Source of the DNA: Pelatocladus maniniholoensis HA4357-MV3
GTDB lineage: Bacteria > Cyanobacteriota > Cyanobacteriia > Cyanobacteriales > Nostocaceae
Reading direction: 5' to 3'
Length of the DNA stretch: 45,377 nucleotides
Assembly (NCBI GenBank): GCA_019359115.1
Contig: JAHHHW010000111.1
Coordinates: 1-45,377 of the forward strand
Position 1 is the stretch's first letter. Each line of letters opens with the position of its first letter. Both the position numbers and the translations under genes were made by a program. Of the stretch, positions 43,112 to 45,377 are shown in pieces. The notes under the pieces are model-generated. The model was not told where the DNA came from and did no database searches. It saw only the letters and a program-made list of their open reading frames with translations.

Positions 43112-44433
43112 ACCAAGCTACTTTGGAAATGCAGGATGTTACCCAAACCGTGCGGACGTGGAAGCGGTATCCGAAGTATAAAGATTCAGGGGTTGAGTGG
43201 TTGGGGGAGGTTCCTGAGAATTGGGAATTAAAACGAATAAAATATATAGCCCCTATATCATCAAAGAAAGTAACTAAGAAACCTGATGATTTAACCTATA
43301 TTGGGCTAGAACATATTGAATCTAAAACAGGAAGGCTTCTCTTAGACGCTCCAGTAGAAAGTGTAGAAAGTACAGTTGCAACTTTTGAAAAAGGTAACGT
43401 TCTTTTTGGAAAACTCCGCCCTTACTTAGCCAAAGTTATTTTGGCTGATTTTTGTGGGGTTTGCACAACTGAGCTATTAGCATTTGAACCAGCAAAAAAT
43501 ATAGATGGTAAATTTCTTTGTTATCAGTTTTTAGCTGATGGATTTATTGACCTGGTTAATTCATTTACCTACGGTACAAAAATGCCTCGTGCAAACGGTG
43601 AACAAATAATTAATCTTTCTGTTGCTGTACCTACTTTTATAGAACAAAAAACTATAGCCTTATTTCTCGATCGCGAAACTGCCAAAATTGATGCGCTGAT
43701 AGCCAAGAAAGAGCGGTTTATTGAATTATTGCAGGAAAAACGCACGGCGTTAATTAGTCATGCTGTCACCAAAGGGCTTAACCCTGATGTACCGATGAAA
43801 GATTCCGGTATTGAGTGGTTGGGCGAGATTCCAGCGCATTGGGATATGGTTCCAAGCAATCGGCTTTTCCTGGAAAGCAAAGAGCGGGCGCATGATGACG
43901 ACGAGCATCTTTCGGCAACTCAAAAATATGGTGTGATTCCGCTAGCTGAGTTTGAACGCTTGGAAGGTCGCCAAGTAACACATGCAGTGAAAAACCTTGA
44001 TCAACGAAAACATGTCGAGGTTGGCAACTTCGTTATCAGTATGCGGAGTTTTGAAGGCGGTATTGAGCGGGTGAAAGCGCGCGGATGCATCCGATCATCA
44101 TACGTCGCCCTGGTTGCTGAGAAAAAAGCACATATTGGCTTTTACTCTTACCTGTTCAAGTCAAGAGCCTACATTCAGGGGCTTCAGGCAACGGCAACAT
44201 TCATCCGAGACGGGCAAGACCTTAACTACAACAATTTCCGGCAAGTAAAACTGCCATGTCCGGGCATTAATGAGCAGAAAGCAATTGCCGATTTCGTTGA
44301 GCGGTCAATTATCCGTATCGACCTTCTCTCCGATAAAATCCAACTCAGCATTGACCACCTAAAAGAATACCGCACCGCCCTGATTTCCGCCGCCGTAACC
44401 GGAAAAATCGACATACGGGAGGAGGTAGCATAA
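43108..44433 (+). CDS. hsdS: Type I restriction-modification specificity subunit HsdS
   Basis: 441 residues with two target-recognition domains, each opening DSGxEWLGExPxxW (about 27-40 and 231-244). The conserved helical spacers contain EQKTIALFLDRETAKIDALI (centre) and EQKAIADFVERSIIRIDLL (C-terminal). The domains recognise the two halves of a split DNA target; the sequence recognised cannot be read from here. Domain 1 (about 43230-43660) is strikingly AT-rich, whereas domain 2 and the spacers are GC-richer like hsdM. This suggests that domain 1 was swapped by recombination. It overlaps hsdM by four bases and ends one base before the hsdR start. Confidence 0.93.
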   Translation: MNQATLEMQDVTQTVRTWKRYPKYKDSGVEWLGEVPENWELKRIKYIAPISSKKVTKKPDDLTYIGLEHIESKTGRLLLDAPVESVESTVATFEKGNVLFGKLRPYLAKVILADFCGVCTTELLAFEPAKNIDGKFLCYQFLADGFIDLVNSFTYGTKMPRANGEQIINLSVAVPTFIEQKTIALFLDRETAKIDALIAKKERFIELLQEKRTALISHAVTKGLNPDVPMKDSGIEWLGEIPAHWDMVPSNRLFLESKERAHDDDEHLSATQKYGVIPLAEFERLEGRQVTHAVKNLDQRKHVEVGNFVISMRSFEGGIERVKARGCIRSSYVALVAEKKAHIGFYSYLFKSRAYIQGLQATATFIRDGQDLNYNNFRQVKLPCPGINEQKAIADFVERSIIRIDLLSDKIQLSIDHLKEYRTALISAAVTGKIDIREEVA

Positions 44434-45315
44434 ATGGTTGACACCTCCGAAAAAAACTTTGAAACCACAATCGAACAAAGCCTCCTACAAAGCGGCTATA
44501 CCTCCCGCAACCCCAGCGACTATGACCGCGCCCTGTGCCTGATTCCCCAGGATGTGTTCAATTTTATCCAGGCAACCCAACCCCAGGAGTGGCAGAAATT
44601 CGTCACCCAGTATGGAGAAGACGCAAAACCCAAACTTTTGAAACGCCTTGCCGAGGTGATCAAAAAACGCGGCACACTGGAGGTGTTCCGCAAAGGGCTG
44701 AAAGTCAACGGCTGCCGCTTCCAGCTTGCCTATTTCCGCCCTGTCACAGGGTTGAACGCCGAAACCCAGCAACTCTATCAGGCAAATTTTTTCAGCATTA
44801 TCCGCCAGCTTCGTTACAGTGAAAGAACCCCCGATAAAAGTCTTGACTTGGCGCTGTTCCTCAATGGCGTACCCTTGTTTACCGCCGAACTGAAAAACCC
44901 CTTTAAGGGACAATCGGTAGAACACGCCATCAAGCAATACCGCACCACCCGCGATGCGCGGGAACCCCTGTTTACCTTTGGCGTTTGCCTGTCTCATTTT
45001 GCGGTTGACCCCGATTTGGTCTACATGACCACCCATCTGCAAAACGGTAAAACCCGCTTTCTGCCGTTCAATCAGGGGCGTAGTGGTGGCGCAGGGAACC
45101 CGCCTTCAGCATTGAGTTTCAGCACCGCCTATCTCTGGGAACAAGTGTGGCAGAAAGATAGCGTGTTGGACTTGATCCAGAATTTCATCACCTCGGTGGA
45201 AGAAGAGGACGACCAAGGCAGAAAGACGGGCAAGAAAAGTCTGATTTTCCGGGAGCATCCCAATTTTGCAAAAATAAAGAAAGGAAAGTTATTCGCGAGC
45301 TTGAATCGCGAATAA
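44434..45315 (+). pseudogene. hsdR: Type I restriction endonuclease HsdR, N-terminal fragment
   Basis: Only 293 codons of a protein usually near 1000. The N-terminal nuclease domain is present: LDLALFLNGVPLFTAELKNP contains the D...E-x-K endonuclease motif (ELK). It stops just after GKKSLIF, where the helicase domain would begin. The last residues (REHPNFAKIKKGKLFASLNRE) are foreign and encoded by IS-like sequence from about 45251. No helicase motifs remain, so DNA translocation and cleavage by this product are not expected. Whether the rest of hsdR lies beyond the window is unknown. Confidence 0.85.
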
Positions 45316-45377
45316 CAAGAGAGACTCAATCTTGTGGATCTTCCTCCTCTTGCTCAGAACCAGAACTAATATCTAGT
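45251..45377 (-). mobile_element. Probable IS element end interrupting hsdR (partial, right edge)
   Basis: Foreign sequence starts with GGGAGCATCCCAATTTTGCA, which reads like a terminal inverted repeat; 13 nt of it recur at 28548-28560. Further in, TTATTCGCGA (45289-45298) and TCGCGAATAA (45306-45315) form a perfect hairpin. On the minus strand an open frame enters from the right edge and ends ...SGSEQEEEDPQD at TGA about 45330, directly before the hairpin. The picture is a transposase gene read leftwards with its terminator and element end. The IS family cannot be named from this piece. Confidence 0.5.

Overview
The window comes from the chromosome of a filamentous, probably heterocyst-forming cyanobacterium (Nostocales). 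Four things point there: many HIP1 octamers (GCGATCGC), 7-nt tandem repeats of the cyanobacterial STRR type between genes, cyanobacterial gene families (Tll0287-like haem/HAMP proteins, DICT-GAF histidine kinase, DUF1802, CobN), and a cobN - peptidoglycan-binding gene - furA - sigC block that matches, from memory, the Anabaena PCC 7120 order alr1689-alr1690-all1691-all1692.

Layout. 1-250: the 3' tail of an IS200/IS605-type tnpB element runs in from the left. 255-2274 (-): two tandem haem-binding HAMP membrane proteins. 2622-5511 (+): a Ser/Thr kinase with WD40 repeats, then a membrane-anchored Clp-fold serine protease. 5771-8346: a secreted Thr/Pro-repeat peptidoglycan-binding protein (-), then a membrane protein whose middle resembles a voltage-sensor domain (+). 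8440-14542 (+): the rimP-nusA-ylxR-infB transcription/translation operon, with a terminator-like hairpin just before rimP. 15170-15689: a small conserved gene and a decayed tnpB 3' end that keeps its guide-RNA-scaffold-like terminus.

15720-26374 is the accessory core, a double-glycine peptide secretion island. A parvulin-like protein is followed by a C39-peptidase ABC exporter with an N-terminal cyclic-nucleotide-binding-like region, an HlyD adaptor and a second parvulin-like protein. Then come four very small precursor genes (23561-24706), mostly below 60 codons, with nearly identical 20-residue leaders ending in GG and different cores. Every spacer between them is exactly 165 nt and folds into a stem with a compensatory base change. 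A fifth GG-precursor follows on the same strand. A sixth lies on the opposite strand directly behind an L,D-transpeptidase. Inferred working: the exporter removes the leaders at GG and exports the cores through HlyD, with the parvulin-like proteins as chaperones or maturation factors. The product is probably a bacteriocin or peptide signal.

26889-40459 is mainly housekeeping: DUF1802 protein, small orphan, DICT-GAF histidine kinase, cobN, peptidoglycan-binding protein, furA, sigC, gpsA and lipA. cobN and lipA carry intergenic-type repeats inserted in frame. 40641-40714 is tRNA-Pro(CGG). From 41085 to the right edge lies a type I restriction-modification locus of different base composition. 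Its hsdM is frameshifted at a G tract, hsdS is mosaic, and hsdR is cut off after about 280 codons by what looks like an IS end. The locus therefore looks acquired and at least partly inactivated.
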